This document shows, piece after piece, positions 1 to 6,178 of a stretch of 8,085 bases of DNA. The first letter of the stretch is position 1, and every line of letters begins with the position of its first letter. A program made the translations under genes and the position numbers. The notes under the pieces were generated by a model that saw only the letters and a program-made list of their open reading frames with translations, was not told the DNA's origin and did not search any database. The stretch is taken from positions 1 to 8,085 of the forward strand of contig JAOZRI010000094.1 in NCBI GenBank assembly GCA_029940235.1. Reading direction: 5' to 3'. The DNA is from Desulfobacula sp. GTDB lineage: Bacteria > Desulfobacterota > Desulfobacteria > Desulfobacterales > Desulfobacteraceae.

Positions 1-673
1 AAAGATGTTCATGGGATCTGTGCATTGGGTTTCTAAGCTGCATGGAAGCAACATTAGCCCAGCCTCTTTCATCAAAGATAGCACGGGTTTCTGTTGGTGT
101 AAGATAAACACCTTTAAATTTTTCAGGAAACTCACCTTCTGAAAGAACTTTTACAGGGCCTGCAAGACAGAACTCTTTTCTTGCCATAACCATCTGAACA
201 CCTGGATGATCTTCCATGGCAATTTTCCAGAATACGTCATCTTCAGACTCTTCACCATGTCCTTTATAGACTTTTTCACATTCCCATTTTTTTTCATCTT
301 CGGTCATTTCAAATTTATCTTCAATTTTCATGGTGGCAAAAATCTCACCATCTCTTTCAAGAGTAATTTCATCACCGACATTGATTCCTGATGCATCTTC
401 TTTGGAAGCATCAAGCATTACAGGTACAGGCCAGAATGTACCATCAGCAAGAAGGAAATTTTCTGAAACACCCTTCCAGTCTGCCTTGGTCATAAATCCG
501 TTAAGGGGGCTGAATCCGCCAATACCCAGCATAATCAAGTCACCTTTAACCTGGGAAGATATCTCAATTTTTTTAAGACCTTCTGCTTTTTTAATTTCTG
601 CTTCAAGCTCTGCGCCTTCGAGTTTACAGCATACGAGTCCTTTTCCGCCATGTGGAGCTACTAATTTAGACAT
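1..673 (-). CDS. sat: Sulfate adenylyltransferase (ATP sulfurylase), N-terminal part, cut by the window edge
   Basis: Sat activates sulfate with ATP to adenosine 5'-phosphosulfate and pyrophosphate. It is the first cytoplasmic step of dissimilatory sulfate reduction. The frame is open from an ATG at 671-673 to the window edge and gives 224 residues, beginning MSKLVAPHGGKGLVCC. The PUA-like N-terminal domain fills about residues 1-170, with the segment GGFSPLNGFM near residues 47-56. The catalytic domain begins with the nucleotide-binding signature QLRNPMHRSHEHL at residues 212-224, containing the QxRN and HxxH (H219, H222) motifs of the family. The remaining half, including the usual GRD-type motif, lies outside. 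A Shine-Dalgarno AAGGAG (684-689) lies 10 nt before the ATG. The gene is co-directional with the HAD gene upstream, but the 136-nt leader suggests its own promoter. In a sulfate reducer the next genes are often the Apr or Qmo complexes, but that is not visible here. Identification is confident; the dissimilatory role is inferred from resemblance to sulfate-reducer Sat. Confidence 0.95.
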   Translation of the reverse strand, partial: MSKLVAPHGGKGLVCCKLEGAELEAEIKKAEGLKKIEISSQVKGDLIMLGIGGFSPLNGFMTKADWKGVSENFLLADGTFWPVPVMLDASKEDASGINVGDEITLERDGEIFATMKIEDKFEMTEDEKKWECEKVYKGHGEESEDDVFWKIAMEDHPGVQMVMARKEFCLAGPVKVLSEGEFPEKFKGVYLTPTETRAIFDERGWANVASMQLRNPMHRSHEHL

Positions 674-703
674 ATACTTCTTTCTCCTTTGAGTTTATAT
701 AAA

Positions 704-720
704 TTAACCACCTATGTTAA
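704..720. repeat. Imperfect dyad TTAAC-N7-GTTAA in the sat leader
   Basis: Two 5-bp inverted arms, TTAAC (704-708) and GTTAA (716-720), flank a 7-nt spacer just upstream of the sat Shine-Dalgarno sequence. A second short dyad, ATATTT-GCAT-AAATAT, lies next to it at 725-740. Position and symmetry would suit a regulator of sat, but the arms point the opposite way from the Rex-type site I know (GTTAA-N4-TTAAC). No regulator can be named. Confidence 0.25.
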
Positions 721-758
721 ATAAATATTTGCATAAATATCTATTTAGAATTTAAAAT

Positions 759-775
759 ATAAAAATTCTTTTTAT
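759..775. repeat. Perfect AT-only dyad in the sat leader, near the expected transcription start
   Basis: ATAAAAA-TTC-TTTTTAT is a perfect inverted repeat with 7-bp arms and a 3-nt centre. It lies just downstream of the candidate -10 box, where +1 would fall. It could be an operator half-site pair or a weak hairpin ending HAD-side transcripts. However, the arms contain no G or C, so RNA stability would be poor, and such dyads occur by chance in AT-rich leaders. Confidence 0.3.
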
Positions 776-776
776 G

Positions 777-804
777 ATTTAATGAGCAGCAATTGTTTTG
801 TCAA
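777..804 (-). promoter_or_regulatory. Candidate sigma-70 promoter for sat
   Basis: Reading on the minus strand, a perfect -35 hexamer TTGACA (799-804) is followed after 16 nt by TTAAAT (777-782), which matches 4 of 6 positions of the -10 consensus. It starts a few bases after the HAD stop codon and would leave a leader of roughly 95-100 nt before the sat start codon. The surrounding DNA is very AT-rich, so a weak -10 is easily found by chance; the exact TTGACA is the stronger half of the evidence. Confidence 0.45.
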
Positions 805-809
805 GAATT

Positions 810-1442
810 TTATTCATTTATATGTAAAATCCTTGCAATTTCATCCATTGAATCCACATTAAAATCTGCTTTCATATCAGAATTTTTAAAGGCTGCGAAC
901 CTGACCTTTGCTCTTTCAGCTGCCTGTCCGTCATATTGAGAATCACCAATAAAAAAAAGTTCGTCTGGATTTAATTGAAATTTTTCCATTATTATCAGCA
1001 GTTGTTCAGGATCTGGCTTTGGGTTTTTAACCTTGGCTGCTGTCATTACAATATCAAAATATTTTTCAAGATTAAAATATTTTAAAATATTTTCCATTGT
1101 ATCGGTTCTATTGGTGGCAATGCCTATAATATATCCATTATCTTTTAAAAGGCCAAGAAGCTTTTCAAAACCTTTTTCCATTCTCATATACTCAATAAAT
1201 TTATGATACCCAATATTTTTAAGACAATCATATACTTTAGAGATATCAGCCATTTCCGAAAATAGATATTCAATGGCTGCTTTAACAGTCATCATATGAA
1301 TATTAGTAAACTGCTCATCTGTTAATTGAGGTTTATTAAATTCATTTAAAACTTCTTCATAATATTTTCGATTGGCAACAGCAGTGTCAAACATGACACC
1401 ATCACAATCAAATACAATAGCCTTAATTTTTGAAACATCCAT
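810..1442 (-). CDS. HAD-superfamily hydrolase, phosphoglycolate phosphatase / pyrophosphatase-like
   Basis: A 210-residue cytoplasmic phosphatase of the haloacid dehalogenase superfamily, Gph/PpaX-like group. All four HAD motifs are present: motif I FDCDGVMFD with nucleophile D12 and general acid/base D14; motif II IATNRT with T110; motif III NPKPDP with K142; and motif IV FFIGDSQYD with D167 and D171 for Mg2+. The segment between motifs I and II (about 20-85) is helical in character, as expected for a C1-type helical cap. The length fits the family. The start ATG (1440-1442) has only a weak upstream GAG at about 9 nt, and no better in-frame start was found. It follows the DUF1573 gene by 40 nt and precedes sat by 136 nt. 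The substrate cannot be read from sequence: phosphoglycolate, pyrophosphate or another small phosphate ester are all possible. It is probably a housekeeping repair phosphatase. Confidence 0.88.
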   Translation of the reverse strand: MDVSKIKAIVFDCDGVMFDTAVANRKYYEEVLNEFNKPQLTDEQFTNIHMMTVKAAIEYLFSEMADISKVYDCLKNIGYHKFIEYMRMEKGFEKLLGLLKDNGYIIGIATNRTDTMENILKYFNLEKYFDIVMTAAKVKNPKPDPEQLLIIMEKFQLNPDELFFIGDSQYDGQAAERAKVRFAAFKNSDMKADFNVDSMDEIARILHINE

Positions 1443-1474
1443 AATTAAAAACTCAAAATTAGAAATTAAAAACT
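1443..1474. repeat. Two copies of an 11-bp direct repeat
   Basis: AATTAAAAACT occurs at 1443-1453 and again at 1464-1474, a 21-bp period, in the 40-nt gap between the DUF1573 and HAD genes. It is low-complexity AT-rich sequence and may be replication slippage or chance; I see no function. Confidence 0.4.
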
Positions 1475-1482
1475 GCTGTCAA

Positions 1483-2184
1483 TCAGGACCCGGTTTTCTG
1501 CTTTTCAATAAATTTGGCATATACTCTTATATGAAGTGAAGGCCTGTACTTGGAATCAGTTTTAAAGGTCAACAGATCATATACCTGGCCTGGCTTATCT
1601 GATAAAGCTTTAACTTTAACCAGCCATGATTTTTCATCTTTTTTGGGTGCAATAAGGCTGGCCTTAATATTTGTATTGACCTTCTGTTCCACACCAAGAA
1701 TTGAAAATTTATATTTTTCCACAGGAGTTATCTTAATAATTGTTTCCAGAGTATTGCCTGGCAACCCTTCAAGATAAACTGATCTGGGCTCAATTGTCGC
1801 TATTTTTTCCACAGGACCAGTTACAGTTACAGTAAATCCTGCTTTTTCAGGGTCATCTGTTTTGATCATGGTGACTTTTTTCATTGTCCTGCCGCCATAA
1901 CCTCTGGTTTTAAAACTTAAACTTATTTTTCCTTCCCCTCCCGGGGGAATCTCCCTGTCAAAGGAGTGTTTATCACAGCCTCAGGGAGGTTTTACATTGG
2001 TTATATGTAAAAGTGTATCACCCACATTTTTCACTTTAAATTCATGGGTGACATGCACACCATCAGGCACTGATTCAAATGTAAAAACAGGATTGTCTAT
2101 CAAAACCTTTGGCTGCGCCATTGCCTGGTATGCCAAAAACATTGGTATAAACAAGATGGCAATTATGATATTTATTTTTTTCAT
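1483..2184 (-). CDS. Exported DUF1573-domain selenoprotein with in-frame UGA read as selenocysteine (Sec68)
   Basis: One frame of 233 residues runs from ATG 2182-2184 to the stop at 1483-1485, interrupted only by UGA at 1981-1983. Residues 1-23 form a signal peptide (positive MKK, hydrophobic core, cleavage likely after AMA before Q24), so the product is periplasmic or surface-exposed. The DUF1573 domain (about 30-100) has the family layout: an HEFKVKNVGDTLLHITNVKP strand region, then the motif position, then IPPGGEGKISLSFKT (79-93). Family members normally carry Cys-Gly-Cys at the motif; here it reads Sec68-Gly69-Cys70. A second beta-rich domain (about 101-230) ends in a conserved-looking TDSKYRPSLHIRVYAKF. 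The 32 codons between the UGA and the internal ATG (1884) are open and continue the domain, so a split gene is unlikely. The start has GAGG about 13 nt upstream, which is rather far. Neighbours are an AsmA-like envelope protein and a HAD phosphatase. The function of DUF1573 is unknown; a redox or metal-binding role for Sec-Gly-Cys is inference. Confidence 0.82.
1933..1966 (-). promoter_or_regulatory. Candidate bacterial SECIS region: two consecutive stem-loops after the UGA
   Basis: Numbering the U of UGA as 1 in the mRNA, hairpin A is CUCCUU-UGAC-AGGGAG (nt 18-33, plus-strand 1951-1966). It has six pairs including one U-G, a 4-nt loop and G as second loop base; the loop begins 20 nt after the UGA. 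Hairpin B is UUCCCC-CGGGA-GGGGAA (nt 35-51, 1933-1949). It has six Watson-Crick pairs, a 5-nt loop, again G second, beginning 37 nt after the UGA. The known bacterial pattern is a small apical loop with G in its first two bases about 16-37 nt after the UGA. Hairpin A fits centrally; B is more stable but at the far limit, and it also encodes the conserved PPGGEG. Hairpin A is my preferred SelB-binding element. Confidence 0.6.
1981..1983 (-). other. In-frame UGA proposed to encode selenocysteine (Sec68)
   Basis: Coding-strand context is CCT CCC TGA GGC TGT GAT, giving Pro-Pro-Sec-Gly-Cys-Asp. The UGA replaces the first Cys codon of the family's Cys-Gly-Cys motif; UGC or UGU would need one base change. 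The frame stays open for 165 more codons downstream. A random nonsense mutation hitting exactly the motif Cys, with UGA rather than UAA or UAG, is possible but less likely. Confidence 0.8.
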
Positions 2185-2252
2185 GATACAGACTTTACCT
2201 CTTCTTGAACAATTAATAATTAAGCCGTGATTGGAAAACCTGATTTAACCTA

Positions 2253-3086
2253 TTACTGTTTGTTAAACAGATTTTTTAAATCCTTTGTTGCTGATTCAAC
2301 ATCTTTAATGGTTGAATCAATGATTTCTTTTGTTACTGCACCGGTTTTAGCTCCAAAACTGTCATAATCCTTCAAATTTTCAAGAGCCTGATCATAACCA
2401 AATTGTTTTAATTGGTCATTGAAAATTTTTGTCACTGAATCAGCCTCGATATTCTCATAAAGAGCACCGAAAATCTGTTCAAATGCCTGGGCTGCTGTTG
2501 CACCATTTGTCTTTTTACCCACATCAGTTAAATGGATATCCGACAGAGGGGCTGTAATCTTGTTACCTGTAAGACCTGTGATCGCTAGATGAATTTTACC
2601 ACCTTTGACCACGACATCGTTAATGATAATTTTTTTACCTTGTTTGCTTTTACTGGTATCACTCTTTTTTGCAGCTTTTCCTTCTGCTTTTGCACTTTTT
2701 TTAATGTTTTTTAAAAGAGTCTGAAAATTATCAGAACCTGTAATTTTCTCATAGGTAATTTCCGGAGAGAGAATTTCTATTTTATTAATAATCATCGGAT
2801 TTTTAGTAATTGAGCTTTCATCTATATCCACATGGATGGAAGTCACTTTCATTGCCTGGGCTGATTTAAAGCCTTTTGGATTGCCCAGAAGGAATTTCTT
2901 TATTGTTGCCTGACCTGAAAAAATCGATATATTGACATCTTCTACTTCTACATCGGTTTTTGTAATCTTGGGACCAAAAGTATTTATACTTTTTTTAATC
3001 AAAGGCCCAAGGTTGGACATGGTAAAAAATGCAATCCCTGCTACCACAGCAATTACCACAACACCTACAACTAATATTTTTTTCAT
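2253..3086 (-). CDS. Membrane-anchored AsmA-like envelope protein of unknown function
   Basis: A 277-residue protein with one N-terminal hydrophobic segment (residues 4-22) after MKK, acting as a signal anchor, so the bulk should lie in the periplasm. The beta-rich part (about 45-115) carries VEVEDVNISIFSGQATIKKF, then GNPKGF (68-73), then HVDIDESSI and IEILSPEITYE. This spacing recalls AsmA/TamB-like repeats, in which short strands describe bridge-type lipid-transport or assembly proteins of the inner membrane. A Lys/Ser-rich linker (about 128-152) is followed by a second short beta unit (IIINDVVVKGGKIHL) and a helical C-terminus (200-277). It is much shorter than classical AsmA, so the family link is inferred from pattern rather than certain. 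A strong Shine-Dalgarno AAGGAGG (3093-3099) lies 6 nt before the ATG and fixes the start. It follows pabC by 70 nt and precedes the DUF1573 gene by 68 nt. Confidence 0.7.
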   Translation of the reverse strand: MKKILVVGVVVIAVVAGIAFFTMSNLGPLIKKSINTFGPKITKTDVEVEDVNISIFSGQATIKKFLLGNPKGFKSAQAMKVTSIHVDIDESSITKNPMIINKIEILSPEITYEKITGSDNFQTLLKNIKKSAKAEGKAAKKSDTSKSKQGKKIIINDVVVKGGKIHLAITGLTGNKITAPLSDIHLTDVGKKTNGATAAQAFEQIFGALYENIEADSVTKIFNDQLKQFGYDQALENLKDYDSFGAKTGAVTKEIIDSTIKDVESATKDLKNLFNKQ

Positions 3087-3156
3087 GGATTACCTCCTTT
3101 TTTATGTAGCACCAAGTCAAACCGCCAATTTTTCAGTCAGGTGCCTCAATACTAAA

Positions 3157-3978
3157 TTAAAAAAACTGTTCATTAATCATACAACAGATTCCTTTTTTAT
3201 GCTTTATCTTTTTTTTATCAATGGACAAAACTTTTACAGCACCCATGAGAGCATTGGTTACAATAATATCAGAATAGAGATAAAACTGCTCTTTTGGTAT
3301 TGGTTTTTTGCAAATATCATACCCTTTATCTGACAGTATCGTCAATACAGATTTGATTGTTACTCCATCAAGCACATGGGCAGATTCCGGGATTATTACA
3401 CTCCTCTCTTTGATGGCAAAGATACTGGCTGTATTGGTCTCAGATATTGTCAGATCTGGATTTAAAATAATTGCCTCGTCACCGCCATTATCTTTGGCAA
3501 ATTTTCCTGCCATATCATAGTAGAGATAATTCATGGTTTTATAATCTGCAAGGGGAGATTGTCTTGGAAAGGGATATGTAATAAGGTTCAGACCTTGCTG
3601 CCCCAGCATTTCAAGCCTGTGAGTGTACTGCCTTACAAAGGCTGCTGTGAATATAGCGGTGTCATTTACTGGATCAGATTTTGATATTATCAATTTAACG
3701 GCAAGCAGGTTATTATGGAATCCATTTTCCTTAATTAAAGCATTAATCACATTTTCCCAGTTAATTTCAGGTGGCGTTTGACCAAAAAGTTTCTCCCAAG
3801 CTCTATTTAACCTGGACACATGCTCTTTAAGATAAGATATTTTGCCCCTGTTTACTCGAATGGTTTCAAAAAGCCCTGCCCCGTATTGAAATCCAGGGCT
3901 GACTGCCGACACCACAGCCTTATCCTGATTAATGATTGTGCCATTTACCCAGGCTTTTATCTTTGATTTATTATCCAT
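3157..3978 (-). CDS. pabC: Aminodeoxychorismate lyase-like class IV PLP aminotransferase
   Basis: A 273-residue fold-type IV PLP enzyme, probably converting 4-amino-4-deoxychorismate to p-aminobenzoate and pyruvate for folate synthesis in the cytoplasm. Visible signatures are WVNG (10-13), GLFETIR (35-41), the arginine-rich stretch HVSRLNRAW (53-61), the Schiff-base lysine K147 in YKTMNYL, the cofactor-ring glutamate E180 in ISETNTASIF, LDGVT (203-207) at the phosphate-binding loop, and TNALMGA (241-247). Length fits PabC, while branched-chain aminotransferases are usually longer. The family alone cannot exclude a D-amino-acid or branched-chain aminotransferase; the pabB gene 20 nt upstream decides the call. 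The ATG at 3976-3978 has only a modest AGG about 10 nt upstream, so translation may depend on ribosomes arriving from pabB. The C-terminal tail (KKKIKHKKGICCM) is Lys-rich. Confidence 0.85.
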   Translation of the reverse strand: MDNKSKIKAWVNGTIINQDKAVVSAVSPGFQYGAGLFETIRVNRGKISYLKEHVSRLNRAWEKLFGQTPPEINWENVINALIKENGFHNNLLAVKLIISKSDPVNDTAIFTAAFVRQYTHRLEMLGQQGLNLITYPFPRQSPLADYKTMNYLYYDMAGKFAKDNGGDEAIILNPDLTISETNTASIFAIKERSVIIPESAHVLDGVTIKSVLTILSDKGYDICKKPIPKEQFYLYSDIIVTNALMGAVKVLSIDKKKIKHKKGICCMINEQFF

Positions 3979-3998
3979 ATCTTACAAACCTGACTGAT

Positions 3999-5504
3999 TT
4001 AAAAGTGTGAAGAGTTATTCAGAGTGCAAGAGAGAGATTCCATCAATGTCTTTCCCTTATCAATGGTTTCCTGGAACTCTTTTTCAGGGTCTGAATCATA
4101 AACAATGCCGCCACCAACTGAAAAAAACACCTTATGATCTGTAATGGTTGCTGTCCTTATTGCAATGGAAAGATCCATGGTATCATGAAAACTAATGTAT
4201 CCAATTGACCCTGTATAAACATGGCGCTTTATTGATTCAAGTTCATCAATGATTTCCATGGAGCGTATTTTAGGACATCCTGTAATAGAGCCGCCGGGAA
4301 ACGTTGCCTTTAAGAGATCAACAGAAGTTTTATCATCTTTAAGCTCCCCCTCTACAACAGAAACAAGATGAAAAACATTCTCATAGGCTTCAAGACGTTT
4401 ATGCTCCCTTACAACGACAGATCCATGTTTTGTAACGCGGGATAGATCATTGCGCATGAGATCAACAATCATGGTCAGTTCAGCATCATCTTTAAGGCTG
4501 CATTTAAGATCTTGACCATTTTTTTTATCCTGCTCTTTTGTGCTGCCCCTTGCAATAGTTCCCTTTATGGGCCGTGATTCAACAGATCTTCCCTGCTGCC
4601 TTATAAATCTTTCAGGAGATGTGGAGACAATTATATGATCCCTGGCATTAATATAACTGAAAAAAGGAGCAGGGTTTCTTTTAAACAGGTCTTGAAAAAG
4701 AGAGTATGCATCTCCAAAAAAATTTGCTTCAAACCGCTGGGAAAGGTTGGCCTGATAAATATCTCCCGCCTTTAAATAATCAATAATTTTATTTACGGAA
4801 CTTATATACTGTTTTTTTGTAAAGCTTGATTGAAACCCTGAGGTGGATTCTGTTTTGTCTCCTGATTTATTAATGGAAAAAGATTTTCTTTTAATATTGT
4901 TTTTTAATCTGTCAAAAAAAAACTTCTTATTCCCATTAATTATTTTATCCTTTGTTCTGGATTTTAATTCATCGGATAATATGGAAATACAGAGTATTGC
5001 CTGATCTGTTTTATCTGAATTTTTATCTTGAATAAGAACAATGGAAGGAGCATAAAGGCATAGATCCGGCAACCCGATATCTTGACAGGTAGTAGGAAGT
5101 TTTTCAATCAAATCTTTTAAATCATAGGCAAAATATCCAAACAACCCTGAAAGTACTGGAAGATTAAAACCATCATGATGGAGTTTAAATCTATCTAATA
5201 ATGCCTGGATGATAGAGAAAGGGTCTTGTTGTATACAGCATTCTCTCCCCATATATGTAATGGATACATCTTTGTGTTTGCCTACAACCCCAAGCCAGGG
5301 TTTTACAGCAAGTATATTATATCTTGAACTGTCAAGACTGGAACCTGACAATAGAAGAACAGTGCCCCAATCTTGTGCAAAGGGTGCTGCAAAATGTTCA
5401 AATGGACGATCAAGAGTAATTGTTTCCATATGAACATCTGCTAAATAAGGAAGGTTTTCTATTACTTCCTTATTTAACAACTCCCTGTTTTCAGGGTTTT
5501 TCAT
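3999..5504 (-). CDS. pabB: Aminodeoxychorismate synthase component I
   Basis: A 501-residue chorismate-binding enzyme that aminates chorismate to 4-amino-4-deoxychorismate using ammonia from a PabA glutaminase. The N-terminal TrpE/PabB-like domain (about 20-165) contains LDSSRYNILAVKPW (57-70) and SGLFGYFAYDL. The catalytic domain (about 228-495) has KAGDIYQANLSQRF (245-258), STSPERF (294-300), RPIKGT (311-316), DLMRNDLSRV (348-357), FPGGSITGCPK (402-412) and TGSIGY (431-436). PIKGT, with Lys314 as the covalent nucleophile, is the PabB signature; anthranilate synthase has PIAGT, so TrpE is excluded. A Lys/Ser-rich linker (about 180-228) joins the domains. The start codon overlaps the upstream hydrolase's stop as ATGA, implying translational coupling. 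No pabA is in the window; a trpG/pabA elsewhere must supply ammonia. Confidence 0.93.
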   Translation of the reverse strand: MKNPENRELLNKEVIENLPYLADVHMETITLDRPFEHFAAPFAQDWGTVLLLSGSSLDSSRYNILAVKPWLGVVGKHKDVSITYMGRECCIQQDPFSIIQALLDRFKLHHDGFNLPVLSGLFGYFAYDLKDLIEKLPTTCQDIGLPDLCLYAPSIVLIQDKNSDKTDQAILCISILSDELKSRTKDKIINGNKKFFFDRLKNNIKRKSFSINKSGDKTESTSGFQSSFTKKQYISSVNKIIDYLKAGDIYQANLSQRFEANFFGDAYSLFQDLFKRNPAPFFSYINARDHIIVSTSPERFIRQQGRSVESRPIKGTIARGSTKEQDKKNGQDLKCSLKDDAELTMIVDLMRNDLSRVTKHGSVVVREHKRLEAYENVFHLVSVVEGELKDDKTSVDLLKATFPGGSITGCPKIRSMEIIDELESIKRHVYTGSIGYISFHDTMDLSIAIRTATITDHKVFFSVGGGIVYDSDPEKEFQETIDKGKTLMESLSCTLNNSSHF

Positions 5505-6121
5505 CTCAAGAAAGGATTGATTGCTTTTTCTCTGCCTATGCTTGTTTCCGGCCCATGGCCAGTATATACAATTGTGTCATCATCCAGGGCAAAAACTTTT
5601 TGTTTAATACTTGAAATCAAAGTATCAAAATCACCGCCTGGCAGATCTGTCCTGCCTATGGAGCCTGCAAACAGAGTATCACCTGCAAAAAGATGCCCTT
5701 TTGTATAAAGGCAGATACCTCCCTTTGAATGACCTGGGGTGTGAATCACCTTAAGTGTTATTTCACCAAACTTGATTTCATCACCATCATTTAAATGTAT
5801 GTCAGCAGGAGGTGAATTTTCAGATTCAAGACCAAACATTTTAGCTGACTGGGAGAGCTGGCTAAACATTGGCTCATCCTCGGGATGAATGGCAATTGGA
5901 GCTCCTGTTGCTTTTTTCATTCTTTTATTGGCACTTACATGGTCAAAATGCCCATGGGTATTAATTAAATATTTTACAATTAATTCAGATTCTGCAAGCT
6001 TCATTAAAATTTTATCAGGGTCATCCCCGGGATCTATCACTACAGCTTCTCTTGTTGATTCACATCCTACAATAAAACAATTGGCCATAATAGGGCCAAC
6101 TTCAAGTTTTTCTATTATCAC
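5501..6121 (-). CDS. Metallo-beta-lactamase-fold hydrolase, glyoxalase II-like (GloC/YcbL type)
   Basis: A 206-residue cytoplasmic hydrolase of the metallo-beta-lactamase fold. The dinuclear metal site is complete: THGHFDH with H56, H58, D60 and H61; H131 in HTPGHSKGG; D148 in GDTLF; and H189 in TGHGPETSIG. The GDTLFAGSIGRTDLPGG stretch and the short length match the YcbL/GloC branch, thioester hydrolases that can act as glyoxalase II on S-lactoylglutathione-type substrates. The longer classical GloB has an extra C-terminal domain that is absent here. The actual thiol in this organism is unknown. I choose the GTG at 6119-6121 because GGAGG lies 6 nt upstream; a longer TTG-initiated form (to 6142) would place that site inside the gene. 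It follows nusB by 57 nt and overlaps pabB by 4 nt (ATGA), so it is co-transcribed and probably co-translated with pabB. Confidence 0.9.
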   Translation of the reverse strand: MIIEKLEVGPIMANCFIVGCESTREAVVIDPGDDPDKILMKLAESELIVKYLINTHGHFDHVSANKRMKKATGAPIAIHPEDEPMFSQLSQSAKMFGLESENSPPADIHLNDGDEIKFGEITLKVIHTPGHSKGGICLYTKGHLFAGDTLFAGSIGRTDLPGGDFDTLISSIKQKVFALDDDTIVYTGHGPETSIGREKAINPFLR

Positions 6122-6127
6122 AAAACA

Positions 6128-6132
6128 CCTCC
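6128..6132 (-). promoter_or_regulatory. Shine-Dalgarno GGAGG that fixes the GTG start of the MBL-fold hydrolase
   Basis: On the minus strand GGAGG is followed by 6 nt (TGTTTT) and then GTG ATA ATA GAA. This near-ideal site favours the GTG start (6119-6121) over the in-frame TTG at 6140-6142, which has no comparable site. Confidence 0.8.
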
Positions 6133-6178
6133 AGCTAAGCAATTGTTGCTACAATACAATTTAAAATTTTGACTCGAT

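Noticed and set aside
206..692. Plus-strand ORFs opposite the sat gene
   Set aside because: The minus strand here encodes a clear ATP sulfurylase; the plus-strand translations are low-complexity and match no family I recognise.
704..720. Rex-type redox operator upstream of sat
   Set aside because: The arms are in the opposite order and spacing from the Rex consensus, so the resemblance is superficial.
1483..1884. A separate 133-residue gene starting at the internal ATG 1882-1884
   Set aside because: It would begin in the middle of a DUF1573 domain, with no signal peptide and only a poorly spaced AGG upstream. The 32 preceding codons are open and continue the domain, so a UGA-recoded single gene explains more.
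1483..2184. Nonsense-mutated DUF1573 pseudogene
   Set aside because: Only one interruption exists, it is UGA, it hits the motif Cys exactly, and suitable hairpins follow. No frameshift or other decay is seen. It remains the main alternative until homologs are compared.
3100..3156. Terminator hairpin after pabC
   Set aside because: GCACC and GGTGC can pair but enclose about 26 nt of loop with no U-run, so it is not a convincing terminator.
2932..3520. Plus-strand ORFs opposite the AsmA-like and pabC genes
   Set aside because: They are antisense to well-supported coding frames, lack good ribosome-binding sites and have no recognisable domains.
3999..5504. Anthranilate synthase component I (TrpE)
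   Set aside because: The active-site motif is PIKGT rather than PIAGT, and the next gene is a PabC-like lyase.
6119..6142. Upstream TTG start giving the hydrolase seven extra residues
   Set aside because: The GGAGG at 6128-6132 would lie inside the coding region, and it is ideally placed for the GTG at 6119-6121. The MBL domain starts right after that GTG.
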